NCBI RefSeq assembly: GCF_000953675.1
Contig: NZ_LN679998.1
Location: forward strand, 767,911-831,910
DNA from: Paraclostridium sordellii
GTDB lineage: Bacteria > Bacillota > Clostridia > Peptostreptococcales > Peptostreptococcaceae
DNA: 64,000 bases
Direction of reading: 5' to 3'
The stretch's first letter is position 1. Each line of letters opens with the position of its first letter. Made by a program: the position numbers and the translations under genes. Shown in pieces: positions 44,326-53,068 of this stretch. The notes beneath the pieces are model-generated. The model had not been told where the DNA came from, made no database searches, and saw nothing but the letters and a program-made list of their open reading frames with translations.

Positions 44326-44884
44326 ATGTTAAAACACATAGGTACTAAAACAATAAATACAGATAGACTTGTTTTAAGAAGATTTGAAATAAATGATGCC
44401 AATGATATGTTTAAAAACTGGGCATCAGATAAGGAGGTTTCTAAATTTTTAGCATGGGATGTACATAAGGATGTTATGTTTACTCAGCTGCTTTTAGATT
44501 CTTGGATTAGTCAATATAGTGATGATAGAAACTATCACTGGGCTATTGAACTTAAAGAAATTAAAGAAGTTATTGGTGATATTAAGGTATTTCATTTAAA
44601 GGATAAGCATGATTGTTGCGAGATAGGTTATTGTTTATCAAGAGAGCATTGGAATAAAGGGTTTATGAGTGAAGCATTAAATGCAGTTATTAAATACTTA
44701 TTTGAGGAAATCGGATTAAATAGAATTGTAGCTATGCATAATACTAAAAATATTGCTTCAGGAAAAGTAATGATAAAAAAACAATATGAAGTATGAAGGA
44801 ACTTTAAGGCAAGCAGTTAGGTTAAATGATACTTTCTATGACTTAAGTGTTTACTCAATTTTAAAGTCTGAATGGAATGTTTAA
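44326..44884 (+). pseudogene. RimJ-type GNAT acetyltransferase, frameshifted near the end
   Basis: Frame 1 (44326-44796) carries a GNAT_3 domain: TDRLVLRRFEINDANDMFKNW, IGDIKVFHLKD, IGYCLSREHWNKGFMSEAL. It ends early in QYEV. The shifted frame continues the family end perfectly (MKYEGTLRQAVRLND then FYDLSVYSILKSEW) to TAA 44882-44884. Removing one A from the A7 tract 44775-44781 restores a full-length protein (MIKNNMKYEG), so this is a 1-bp insertion. It may be a sequencing error or a recent lesion. Confidence 0.85.
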
Positions 44885-44917
44885 ACATAGACTATTAATG
44901 ATTTTAGGAGGATTAGC

Positions 44918-45382
44918 ATGAATTTAAAACCAGTTAAATTTACTGAAGAGTTGGCAAAAGAGGTAACGACTTGGAAATATGAAGGAGATTATGAAATATA
45001 TAATTTGCCTTCTTGGGATGAAGTTTTAAAAAAGCAAATTTCTTTATGTAGAGAAGAAAAAAGGAAGAACTTTATTGGATATGTGAATGAACAAAATAAT
45101 CTAGTTGGATATGTAAATTTAGTAGATGAAGAGGATTCTGTATTTTTGGGAATAGGTGTTAAACCTAAGTACTGTGGGGTTGGAATAGGAAAGCAAATAA
45201 TTAAGGTGGCCTTAGATGAATGTAAAAAAAGATATAAAAATAAGCCAATTATTTTAGAGGTTAGAAGTTGGAATAAAAGAGCTATTAATTGTTATGAATC
45301 TCAAGGTTTTAAAGTAATTAATATTAAAAAACAGGAAACTTATGCTGGGTTTGGTGAGTTTTTTGTTATGAAGTATGAATAA
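44918..45382 (+). CDS. GNAT family N-acetyltransferase
   Basis: 154 residues with the acetyl-CoA motif VKPKYCGVGIGKQIIKVALDE and the C-terminal NKRAINCYESQGFKVIN. GGAGG precedes the ATG. The substrate is unknown. It follows a broken GNAT gene, but the two are not close paralogues. Confidence 0.92.
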   Translation: MNLKPVKFTEELAKEVTTWKYEGDYEIYNLPSWDEVLKKQISLCREEKRKNFIGYVNEQNNLVGYVNLVDEEDSVFLGIGVKPKYCGVGIGKQIIKVALDECKKRYKNKPIILEVRSWNKRAINCYESQGFKVINIKKQETYAGFGEFFVMKYE

Positions 45383-45443
45383 GGTTATTGAATTGTAAAA
45401 ATTTATTTAAAGATATTTAGTAAAATAATTTAGGGGGGAATTT

Positions 45444-45947
45444 ATGGAATTTATAGATTTTATCGTATATCCATTAGTGTATATTTTATTTATGCCTGTA
45501 TTAACAACAATTCATGAGATAGGTCATGCAATACCTGCTTTGATATTTACTAAATATGAAGTTAATATTAACATAGGAAATTCTAATTTAAAGAAACAAA
45601 TAAAACTAAGTAGATTAATAATTAATATTAATGGATACAAATCGATAATGGACGTATCTTATGGTTATGTTAACTGGAAACCTATAGATAATAAATTTAA
45701 ATCAATTATAATGATTGCAGGTGGTCCAATAGCATCTTTATGTACTTCAATAGTTTTATATCTAAGTTTATATAAAACAGAATTCCCTTACTTGATTATG
45801 ATAATATTTAATGGAATATTACTATTTAGTATAGGTCAGTTTATAGTAACAATTTTACCAATAAAGTATAGGGATAATACCTATAAGGGGTTTACAAGTG
45901 ATGGATATAAAATATTACAGTATTTAAAAATAAAGAATGAAGTATAG
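45444..45947 (+). CDS. Membrane protein with HExxH motif (M50-like)
   Basis: 167 residues, about four membrane segments. HEIGH at residues 24-28 lies inside the first hydrophobic segment (PVLTTIHEIGHAIPALIF), as in site-2-type metalloproteases; MIAGGPIASLCTSIVLYLSL recalls the NxxPG-type second half, but without a clear Asp ligand. It could be a small M50-related protein. The ATG follows GGGGGG. Confidence 0.65.
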   Translation: MEFIDFIVYPLVYILFMPVLTTIHEIGHAIPALIFTKYEVNINIGNSNLKKQIKLSRLIININGYKSIMDVSYGYVNWKPIDNKFKSIIMIAGGPIASLCTSIVLYLSLYKTEFPYLIMIIFNGILLFSIGQFIVTILPIKYRDNTYKGFTSDGYKILQYLKIKNEV

Positions 45948-46024
45948 GATTATTTTTACTATATATTTTTAAATAACTTTTTAAGTTATATATAAATATG
46001 ATTTTTATAAAAGGGGAGATATCA

Positions 46025-46717
46025 TTGAGTGTAATTGGAATAATAGGAGCTATGCCTATTGAAATAAGTCTTCTAAAAGAAAACTTAAAGATAGTAAATG
46101 AAATAGAGTATGCAGGGTTTACATTTTATATTTGTAATAGAGAAAATATAAAAATAATATTAACTTCTTGCAGTATTGGAAAGGTTAATGCAGCTAGTTG
46201 TACTCAAATATTAATAGATAAATTTAATGTTACACATATAATAAATACAGGTATTGCAGGAAGTTTAAATGAATCTGTGAAAATCTGTGATATAGTCATT
46301 TCTAAAACTGTAACTCATCATGATGTTCGTAAATCTCAAATGAAAAAATTTTTCCCATTTAAAGAAGAATTTGAATCAGATAAGTTTTTAATAGAAGCTG
46401 CAATAAAAGCTTATAAAAATATAGAATCTATTAAGTTTAATTGTCATATTGGAAAAATAGTTAGTGGAGAGGCATTTATTTCGGATTGCAATTTAAGAGA
46501 TATAATTATAAAAGAATACTCACCTCATTGCGTTGAAATGGAAGGAGCAGCTATTGGTCATGTTGCACATATAAATAACATTCCATTTTTAATTATAAGA
46601 AGTATTTCTGATAATGCAGATGATAATTTTACAAATTATATAGATTTCGAAAAAACATCAGCTAATAATTCAGCTTTTTTAGTATTAAATATTTTAGATT
46701 TTTTAGCCAAAACTTAA
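46025..46717 (+). CDS. mtnN: 5'-methylthioadenosine/S-adenosylhomocysteine nucleosidase
   Basis: 230 residues from TTG 46025, six bases after GGGGAG; ATG 45998 lacks any ribosome site. Motifs: IIGAMPIEISLL (catalytic-type Glu), NTGIAGSL, SGEAFISD, VEMEGAAIGHVA (ribose-binding Met-Glu) and IRSISDNADD (catalytic Asp). The enzyme cleaves adenine from methylthioadenosine and S-adenosylhomocysteine for methionine salvage and LuxS-type recycling. It is monocistronic here. Confidence 0.93.
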   Translation: MSVIGIIGAMPIEISLLKENLKIVNEIEYAGFTFYICNRENIKIILTSCSIGKVNAASCTQILIDKFNVTHIINTGIAGSLNESVKICDIVISKTVTHHDVRKSQMKKFFPFKEEFESDKFLIEAAIKAYKNIESIKFNCHIGKIVSGEAFISDCNLRDIIIKEYSPHCVEMEGAAIGHVAHINNIPFLIIRSISDNADDNFTNYIDFEKTSANNSAFLVLNILDFLAKT

Positions 46718-46781
46718 ATACCCTTAAAGATTGATATAAATTTAAAATACTTTAAGAATTTAATTTTAATTATAACTAAAA

Positions 46782-46858
46782 ATAGTTCATAAATTTATAA
46801 TATATTAATCATAACTACAAAGTTACCTAACTAAAAATAATATAAACTTATGAACTAT
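46782..46858. repeat. 18-bp inverted repeat spaced by 41 bases
   Basis: ATAGTTCATAAATTTATA (46782-46799) and TATAAACTTATGAACTAT (46841-46858) are reverse complements with one mismatch. It lies between convergent mtnN and CPBP genes. It may form a hairpin with a 41-base loop, or be the termini of a tiny non-autonomous element. Confidence 0.6.
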
Positions 46859-46890
46859 AAATGTGTTTTTATTAGTTTATTGTTAAAATT

Positions 46891-47655
46891 TTAATACAAG
46901 ACATTTTCATATTTTTTTAGAATTTTAAAAATTGAAATACCTATACAAACTATTCCAAATATAATTATTAAATATATCATTGCTGGATTAACAGCTATTA
47001 ATTTAGGAATTACCAATACTCCAAGTAGATTGAAAGTTATATGAACAATAATACTTCCAACTAAAGACTCAGAATAAACATATATTAAAGCTAATGCTAT
47101 TCCTAATATAAAAGTATATATTCCTTGAACAATATTTCCATGTACTAACCCAAATACTAGAGCTTGACCAATAACTGCTCCTATTAAATTATATTTTTCT
47201 CTCAAATATCCAAAGATGACATGTCTAAAAAATATTTCTTCATATATAGGTATTAAAACTATAGCTAATATTAATTGGCTCCAATAATTACTAGCTAATT
47301 GAATTTGGGCTGTTACATTTTTATAATCTGGGAAAATTTGGCTTAGTATTCCAGATAAAATTAATAAAACTACACTACAACCAATTCCGAATAAGCTAAT
47401 ATTAATTGCATCTTTCATGCTTATCTTTTTAAAAATATCTTTACTTAATATTTTTTTATTAAAGTTTAAAAATATTAAATGTACTAAAATTAATGTAATT
47501 AAATCACCTATAAAAACCAAAGTATATAAGTTTTGATTTAATTCATTAGGATTTTTAGCAAACACAGCAAATATAGATAAAACTATATTTGTCATTATAA
47601 CATTTAATACGAGTAGGCCTAGGCATAGACCTATAGATTTTAAAAGTTTTTTCAT
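46891..47655 (-). CDS. CPBP family intramembrane metalloprotease
   Basis: 254 residues from ATG 47655, after AAGGAGAATATT. About seven or eight membrane segments. The Abi/CPBP motifs are EEIFFRHVIFG (EExxxR), FGLVHGN (FxxxH) and HITFNLLG (HxxxN). Such proteases act in bacteriocin immunity or protein processing. Eleven bases after the DUF4190 gene stop, so probably one operon. Confidence 0.92.
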   Translation of the reverse strand: MKKLLKSIGLCLGLLVLNVIMTNIVLSIFAVFAKNPNELNQNLYTLVFIGDLITLILVHLIFLNFNKKILSKDIFKKISMKDAINISLFGIGCSVVLLILSGILSQIFPDYKNVTAQIQLASNYWSQLILAIVLIPIYEEIFFRHVIFGYLREKYNLIGAVIGQALVFGLVHGNIVQGIYTFILGIALALIYVYSESLVGSIIVHITFNLLGVLVIPKLIAVNPAMIYLIIIFGIVCIGISIFKILKKYENVLY

Positions 47656-47665
47656 AATATTCTCC

Positions 47666-47911
47666 TTAAACCATACCATTCATAATTAAATAATATGAAA
47701 GTGCAAAGTATCCAATTGCTAAAATTAATCCTATTATGCTTAAAACAAAACCTATTTTATATGCTTTACAATTATATTTTTTTATATTTTTAGAAGAGAT
47801 TACTATCCCAAACCCACTTATAATTAACCCTAATATTGGTATAAGCCAAGCTATTAAACTCAGAACACCTAAAATAATTGGGGCTTTAGATTTTTTTGCT
47901 TCCAATTCCAT
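47666..47911 (-). CDS. DUF4190-like two-TM protein
   Basis: 81 residues. Two membrane segments with the DUF4190 pattern ILGVLSLIAWLIPILGLIISGFGIVISSK and KIGFVLSIIGLILAIGYFAL. GGAGGAG precedes the ATG. It leads an operon with the CPBP protease gene. Function unknown. Confidence 0.82.
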   Translation of the reverse strand: MELEAKKSKAPIILGVLSLIAWLIPILGLIISGFGIVISSKNIKKYNCKAYKIGFVLSIIGLILAIGYFALSYYLIMNGMV

Positions 47912-48046
47912 GATTTCTCCTCCGTCTATTTACTAGTTTTTTATTTAATACTTTTACCATAAATTAACACATTTTAATACTAAAATGGACTGAAATAATG
48001 TTTTAATGGAGTGAAATTAAAGTTTTCTTATATTTGGTGGGCTAAA

Positions 48047-48277
48047 ATGGATAATTTTGAGGATGAACGCTTAAAGTTTAATAAATATAGGGCTGGATCA
48101 ATAGCTTTTAGGCTATGTCTTTTAATAGCATTTGTATTAAGTGTATTAAGTTTTTTACAACCAAATTTAACATTTGAGTTACTTTGTAGAACACAATTGT
48201 TAATATTAGCATTAACTTTTGCAGTATCTGTAAATATATGGGCATTTTTAACTTATAGATTTGATATGAAATCATAA
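48047..48277 (+). CDS. Small two-TM protein
   Basis: 76 residues from ATG 48047 with GGTGGG seven bases upstream; GTG 48011 is an alternative. Segments near 18-36 and 44-66 are hydrophobic. No family recognised, and no operon partner. Confidence 0.5.
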   Translation: MDNFEDERLKFNKYRAGSIAFRLCLLIAFVLSVLSFLQPNLTFELLCRTQLLILALTFAVSVNIWAFLTYRFDMKS

Positions 48278-48387
48278 AAACCATTACAAAGATGATTAGT
48301 ATTTAAATACAACTTTTTTAAAGCCTTAAATTTAGATATAATTAGACTAATGACTTTAATATAAATAGGAATTTGAGGTGAAACATT

Positions 48388-48753
48388 ATGAATAAATACA
48401 CAAAAGAAGAATTATCAAAGGCACTACAAGTTGTAACTTCAACTATAAACAAATGTGAAAAAATACATCCCAAATTTGCAAAAGGAACTTCTCAACATAC
48501 ACTTCTTAAAAATAGAATAAAAGCTATGAATATTTCAAAAGAATTAATAACAGGTGAAAATGTTATGGATAAATATACAAAAGAAGAATTAAAAGATGCT
48601 ATACGACCAGTAGATTCAGTTATTAGTAAATGTGAAAAAGCCCAGTCAAAATTTGATGAAGGGACATCTTTTTACAACCGATTCAAGAAAATAATAGACG
48701 CAATGTATATTTCAAAATCACTTATAACAGATGAAATTAATAAAAGAGATTAA
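48388..48753 (+). CDS. Small protein made of two tandem homologous repeats
   Basis: 121 residues. Residues 1-55 and 60-115 are clear repeats: MNKYTKEELSKALQVV versus MDKYTKEELKDAIRPV, STINKCEKIHPKF versus SVISKCEKAQSKF, and KAMNISKELIT versus DAMYISKSLIT. The linker Met at 60 sits where a second gene start would be, so this looks like a fusion of duplicated small genes. It is soluble and helical. GAGGTG precedes the ATG. Function unknown. Confidence 0.7.
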   Translation: MNKYTKEELSKALQVVTSTINKCEKIHPKFAKGTSQHTLLKNRIKAMNISKELITGENVMDKYTKEELKDAIRPVDSVISKCEKAQSKFDEGTSFYNRFKKIIDAMYISKSLITDEINKRD

Positions 48754-48888
48754 TTGATATGATTACCTAAACTTATAGAAATTAATTTTATATACTAGGT
48801 ATTAAAGGCATTAATATTTAATGCCATTTTTTATGTAAAATGTAGTTTAGTTTTAAGTATTTGTAATATATGTAGGTTTATATGCAAG

Positions 48889-48913
48889 ATAGTGTTTACC
48901 ATGTAGACACTAT
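48889..48913. promoter_or_regulatory. Palindrome upstream of the LytTR gene
   Basis: ATAGTGTTTACC-A-TGTAGACACTAT, 10 of 12 positions paired, 43 bases before the LytTR start. It could be an operator or a terminator of an upstream transcript. Confidence 0.4.
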
Positions 48914-48955
48914 GCTTTTATATTCATACAATTAAATTATAGAAAGGAGGTTGTT

Positions 48956-49420
48956 ATGAAGGTTAATCATATTAAAGATAATTTAGTAGATGAAACAAGT
49001 GTAAATGTTATAACGAATGAATTTAATAAAAATGACTATATGTATATAAAAGATTTAATATTATCCTCAAGTTCAAATATTATGGGGAGGGATTTAGACA
49101 CTGGTATAGATTTTAAGGTAACTGATAAGGATATTATTTACTTTGAAACTTATGGACGAGATGTTTGTTTTATAACTGTTGAAAATAAGTTATTAGTTTT
49201 AAAATTATCTATGAAAAAACTTGAAGAACTATTATCAAATCGAAGGTATTTCATCAAGGTGAATAAAACTACGATTATTAATGTTAATCATGTTGAGGAG
49301 GTTAGTTATCACTCTAATATGAGATTTCAGATATTATTAAGCAATGAGTATAAGCAGGTTGTTAATAGGAGTTATTTTAATAATTTTAAAAAATGCATAG
49401 AGGAGGTTTATAATAAATGA
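48956..49420 (+). CDS. LytTR-domain DNA-binding protein
   Basis: 154 residues. The C-terminal LytTR domain is visible (about 50-152: DIIYFETYGRDVCFITVENKLLV ... LSNRRYFIKVNKTTIINVNHVEEVSYHSNMRFQILLSNEYKQVVNRSYFNNFKKCI). There is no receiver domain, as usual for LytTR-DUF3021 pairs. AAAGGAGGT precedes the ATG. Its stop overlaps the start of the next gene (ATGA). Such pairs regulate membrane or bacteriocin-related genes. Confidence 0.93.
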   Translation: MKVNHIKDNLVDETSVNVITNEFNKNDYMYIKDLILSSSSNIMGRDLDTGIDFKVTDKDIIYFETYGRDVCFITVENKLLVLKLSMKKLEELLSNRRYFIKVNKTTIINVNHVEEVSYHSNMRFQILLSNEYKQVVNRSYFNNFKKCIEEVYNK

Positions 49421-49812
49421 AAAGTTGCACTTCTAGATTTTTTACGATTTTAGCACAGTGCCTTGTTGTGTTTATGATATATGGAGTATTTACAGCAAGT
49501 AGAGATATTTCTGTTTGGATACTTAGTGTTTTAGGAATATCTTTTTTATTTGCATATTCAGTAGCTATCGTTTATCCAAAGTTGGTAAATAAGTTTGGAG
49601 AGAGACATTTTAAGTTAATATTGTTTTTTCAGAATTTAATTTTATCAACAATATTATTTCTAGTAGCAAATATGTTAGGGTATGTAACTAGTTATATTAG
49701 CTTTTTAATTCAGTATATTTTAATAGCTTTGATTACTTATTATATTAATAAGACAATTTATATAAAAGAGATAAATGATTTAAATGAGTTTATACAAAAT
49801 GCTAAAAGATAA
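49417..49812 (+). CDS. DUF3021 membrane protein, LytTR partner
   Basis: 131 residues with four membrane segments. It matches the DUF3021 layout and starts within the LytTR stop (4-base overlap). Such proteins may hold the LytTR regulator at the membrane or sense a signal. The ATG follows AGGAGG of the LytTR 3' end. Confidence 0.8.
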   Translation: MKSCTSRFFTILAQCLVVFMIYGVFTASRDISVWILSVLGISFLFAYSVAIVYPKLVNKFGERHFKLILFFQNLILSTILFLVANMLGYVTSYISFLIQYILIALITYYINKTIYIKEINDLNEFIQNAKR

Positions 49813-49941
49813 ATGTTTTACTATATTAATATAATATTAGACGTTTGATAATATTTAATATTAAACTATTTGATTTAGTAAATAATTAAACTATATAAAT
49901 TTTAGGGTTTGTTTAAACAAAGGATAACAAGTATAAATATT

Positions 49942-49998
49942 AAAAAGAGTGATTATTGCAGGTGATTTATGCCTAATATAATTACTCTTTTTTTTCTT
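49942..49998 (+). terminator. Terminator after the LytTR/DUF3021 operon
   Basis: AAAAAGAGTGATTAT pairs with ATAATTACTCTTTTT, inner CAGG/CCT step, then a T8 run. The rest of the gap 49813-50034 is AT-rich without a recognised feature. Confidence 0.75.
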
Positions 49999-50034
49999 AT
50001 TTAATATTTTAAATATAAAAATCTAATCCATATG

Positions 50035-50108
50035 TTGACAACTATAATTGTCATAACATATAATAAAATTGACAAATATAGTTGTCATAGTGACAATAAA
50101 AATAGTCA
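50035..50108 (+). promoter_or_regulatory. Promoter with three operators before the XRE/DUF3169 operon
   Basis: -35 TTGACA (50035-50040), 18-base spacer, -10 TATAAT (50059-50064). Palindromes TGACAACTATAATTGTCA (50036-50053) and TGACAAATATAGTTGTCA (50070-50087), plus a weaker TGACAATAAAAATAGTCA (50091-50108). They cover the -35 and the region after the -10, so autorepression by the XRE protein is likely. Confidence 0.75.
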
Positions 50109-50119
50109 GGAGGGGTTAA

Positions 50120-50335
50120 ATGCCATTAAATAATCGTTTAAAAGAATATAGAGCTAAAATTAATGTAAATCAAACTGAAATGGGAAGTTTAGTTGGAGTA
50201 TCTAGACAAACAATAAGTCAAATTGAACGTGGAGACTATTCCCCTTCAGTAACTTTAGCATTAAAAATAGCTAAGGTTTTCAATGTAAGTGTGGAAGATA
50301 TTTTTAGTTATGAGGAGGAGGATTGTAATGAATAA
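50120..50335 (+). CDS. XRE family regulator (short, YozG/Cro-like)
   Basis: 71 residues, one HTH_3 domain (RLKEYRAKINVNQTEMGSLVGVSRQTISQIERGDYSPSVTLALKIAKVFNVSVEDIFSYEEEDCNE). CAGGAGGGG precedes the ATG. It overlaps the DUF3169 gene by 8 bases, a common pairing in Firmicutes. The upstream region carries three TGACAA-TTGTCA palindromes that it probably binds. Confidence 0.95.
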   Translation: MPLNNRLKEYRAKINVNQTEMGSLVGVSRQTISQIERGDYSPSVTLALKIAKVFNVSVEDIFSYEEEDCNE

Positions 50336-51122
50336 TAGCCGTGTAGATGAAATAAAAAAGGAAGATAAGAAAGCTTTTAAAGGTTTTCTTATTATAATAA
50401 TAATTGGTGCAATTGTAGGGTGGATTCTAGGTTTTATGTCGGTGCATTTAAAGGAATTTCTAGGAAGTAGTGTTCCTAGATTAATAACAAATATATTTGA
50501 GATAATTACACCATTTGCAAGCCTTGCACTTTCAATATTATTAATAATAGTAAGCCAGATAATCTATAAGGACTCACGAAAAAAATATGCTTTATGGAAA
50601 GAGGCAAATGATGATGATGATACAATAGATAAAATTGAAATAAAATTATCATATATACTATTATTTACTTCTATAAATACAATTTTAGGATTTTTCTTCT
50701 TTGGAATAGGAGTTATGTTAGCACCTTTTGATAATGTAGATGGAGGTCTTAGTCATATAAAAGTTATTTGTTTTATTATAGGGTTTGTGATAAGCATTGC
50801 ATCTTCTATATTAATTCAAAAGAAAATAGTTAATTTAGAAAAGGAAATTAATCCTCTACTAAAGGGAAGTGTATATGATGCAAAGTTCACTAAAAAATGG
50901 ATAGACAGCTGTGATGAAGCTATAAGATTAGGAATATTTAAGAGTGCTTATAAAGCGTTTAGTTCTGTATCCATAACATGTTTAATACTTTGGGTATTTT
51001 GTATTTTAGGTTATGGTTTATGGGATTTTGGAATTATGCCTATGGTAATGGTAACTATTATATGGTTAGTTCAAACAATTTCTTATTGTAGGGAATCAAT
51101 CAAACAATCAAAAGTAAGATAA
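50328..51122 (+). CDS. DUF3169 family membrane protein
   Basis: 264 residues from ATG 50328, after GAGGAGGAGG. About six membrane segments with a DUF3169 layout (GFLIIIIIGAIVGWILGF, LSYILLFTSINTILGFFFFGIG, ICFIIGFVISIASSILIQKKIVNLEKEINP, KKWIDSCDEAIRLGIFKSAYKAF). It overlaps the XRE gene and so is under its control. Function unknown. Confidence 0.85.
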   Translation: MNNSRVDEIKKEDKKAFKGFLIIIIIGAIVGWILGFMSVHLKEFLGSSVPRLITNIFEIITPFASLALSILLIIVSQIIYKDSRKKYALWKEANDDDDTIDKIEIKLSYILLFTSINTILGFFFFGIGVMLAPFDNVDGGLSHIKVICFIIGFVISIASSILIQKKIVNLEKEINPLLKGSVYDAKFTKKWIDSCDEAIRLGIFKSAYKAFSSVSITCLILWVFCILGYGLWDFGIMPMVMVTIIWLVQTISYCRESIKQSKVR

Positions 51123-51123
51123 T

Positions 51124-51158
51124 AAAAGAGGGTATCGTGTTTTACGATACCTTATTTT
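51124..51158. repeat. GGGTATCGT palindrome copy 8 (terminator-like)
   Basis: AAGAGGGTATCGT-GTTTT-ACGATACC, with the right arm shortened (CTTATTTT). It starts two bases after the DUF3169 stop. Confidence 0.85.
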
Positions 51159-51256
51159 ACTTTAAATTAAATTTATAGAATTTAATAACTTTGGATAAAG
51201 TAGTTTTTTATATATAATATAAGTACGAGCAACAGAAATTTAAGGGGAGATAATTT

Positions 51257-51925
51257 ATGAAAAAAATTATTATTATAGAAGATGAAGAAAAAATAAGAAA
51301 TGAATTAAAATGCTTTTTAACTAATTATGATTATGAAGTTATTGCTGTTTCAGACTTTGAAAATGTAGTAGACGAAGTTTTAAGTTTAGAAGCACATTTA
51401 ATTTTACTAGATATAAACCTTCCTGTATGTGATGGTTATTACTTATGTAGAAAAATCAGAGAAAAATCAGATGTTCCAATAATTGTAGTTACAAGTAGAG
51501 ATACTGAAATGGATGAGCTAATGAGTATGAACTTAGGGGCTGATGACTTTATAACAAAACCATATAACACACAAATTCTACTTGCACGCATAAATTCACT
51601 TTTAAAAAGAACTTACAAAAAAGCTAATACAGATATAATTAAATATAAAGAATTAGAACTAGATTTATCTAAAAATAGTGCAAGCTTTGAAAATCAAGAA
51701 GTAGAGCTTACTAAAAATGAGTTTAGAATACTAAATTGCCTTATAAAAAATGAAGGAAAGATAGTTTCAAGAGGAGATTTAATGGATTATTTATGGGATC
51801 TAGATTTATTTATAGATGATAATACCCTTACAGTTAATATAAATAGACTTAGAAAAAAATTAAGTGAAATTGGATGTAGTGGATATATAGAAACTAAAAG
51901 GGGGAGAGGCTATATAATGCCGTAA
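51257..51925 (+). CDS. BceR-like response regulator
   Basis: 222 residues. Receiver with Asp52 (LILLDINLP) and Lys near 101 (FITKPY); winged helix with ELTKNEFRILNCLIKNEGKIVSRGDLMDYLWD and TVNINRLRKKLSEIG. AAGGGGAG precedes the ATG. It lies 2 bases before a BceS-like kinase and upstream of a BceAB-like transporter, so it forms part of a peptide-antibiotic response module. Confidence 0.93.
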   Translation: MKKIIIIEDEEKIRNELKCFLTNYDYEVIAVSDFENVVDEVLSLEAHLILLDINLPVCDGYYLCRKIREKSDVPIIVVTSRDTEMDELMSMNLGADDFITKPYNTQILLARINSLLKRTYKKANTDIIKYKELELDLSKNSASFENQEVELTKNEFRILNCLIKNEGKIVSRGDLMDYLWDLDLFIDDNTLTVNINRLRKKLSEIGCSGYIETKRGRGYIMP

Positions 51926-51927
51926 CT

Positions 51928-52965
51928 ATGAATATAAAAGATTATTTAAAAGATAGAAGCTTAGCTATATTATTAAATTTTATATTTTTTGCTTTTGTAA
52001 TTTTTATACTAAAAGCATCTCAAGTTGAAAGAGTAACAATAATTTTTACAACTATGCTTTGGATAGCTTTAAGTGGTATAGAAATTTTTTATGGATATTT
52101 AAAAAAGAAAAGTTACTACGATCAAGTGATAAATTCTTTAAATGAACTAGACAAAAAATACTTACTACCAGTAGTTATAAAAAGACCATCTTTTTGCGAA
52201 GGGAAAATTTTATATGATGTACTTAGCATTACAGATAAATCTATGAATGAAGAAGTTAATAAATATAAATTTAATCAAGAAGAATACAGAGAGTATCTTG
52301 ATTTGTGGGTACATGAAATAAAAACTCCAATAGCAGCTAGTAAGTTAGTTATAGAAAACAATAAAAATGAACATACATTAAGTATTTTAGAAGAAATTGA
52401 AAAAGTAGAAGGTTTTATAGAGCAAGCTCTTTATTATTCAAAGTCAAGTGAAATCGAAATAGATTACATAATAAAAGAAACAGATTTAAGAAAATGTATA
52501 AATAACACTATTAAAAGAAATAAAAACTTAATTAGAGAAAAGAAGATTTGTATAGACATAGAAGATTTTATGGAGAAAGTTTATTGTGATGGAAAATGGA
52601 TGGAGTTTATATTAAATCAAATTATAGCAAATTCTATAAAATACATAGGAGATAAATCTATAAATAAAAAGCTAGAAAAAGAACTTCCAACAATATCTAT
52701 ATACACAAAACTTAAAGACAATAGCTTAGAATTATATATAAAAGATAATGGTATTGGAATTGATAAGAAGGATTTAAATAAAGTTTTTAACAAAGGATTT
52801 ACAGGAATCAATGGAAGAAAACTAAAAAAATCAACAGGAATGGGACTTTATATATCAAACCGATTAGCCCAAAAGATGTATTTAGGACTAGATATATACT
52901 CTATTGTTAATGAAGAAACCACTGTAAAAATAACTTTTCCAAAAAGTAATATGATTCAACTATAA
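51928..52965 (+). CDS. BceS-like intramembrane-sensing histidine kinase
   Basis: 345 residues. Two close membrane segments (about 12-30 and 36-55) with almost no extracellular loop, the BceS/LiaS-type design in which the kinase listens to its ABC transporter. Phospho-His in LWVHEIKTPIAASKL near 131, N-box NQIIANSIKYI, G-box GMGLYISNRLAQKM. It follows the regulator gene by 2 bases. Confidence 0.93.
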   Translation: MNIKDYLKDRSLAILLNFIFFAFVIFILKASQVERVTIIFTTMLWIALSGIEIFYGYLKKKSYYDQVINSLNELDKKYLLPVVIKRPSFCEGKILYDVLSITDKSMNEEVNKYKFNQEEYREYLDLWVHEIKTPIAASKLVIENNKNEHTLSILEEIEKVEGFIEQALYYSKSSEIEIDYIIKETDLRKCINNTIKRNKNLIREKKICIDIEDFMEKVYCDGKWMEFILNQIIANSIKYIGDKSINKKLEKELPTISIYTKLKDNSLELYIKDNGIGIDKKDLNKVFNKGFTGINGRKLKKSTGMGLYISNRLAQKMYLGLDIYSIVNEETTVKITFPKSNMIQL

Positions 52966-53068
52966 ATAAACTTACATTTTCGTAAGATAGTGGTAAGGTT
53001 ATCTTATTAATTAAATCCTCTAAAGACTATAAAATAAAATTATAAATTAAAAATATGGAGGAGATAAG

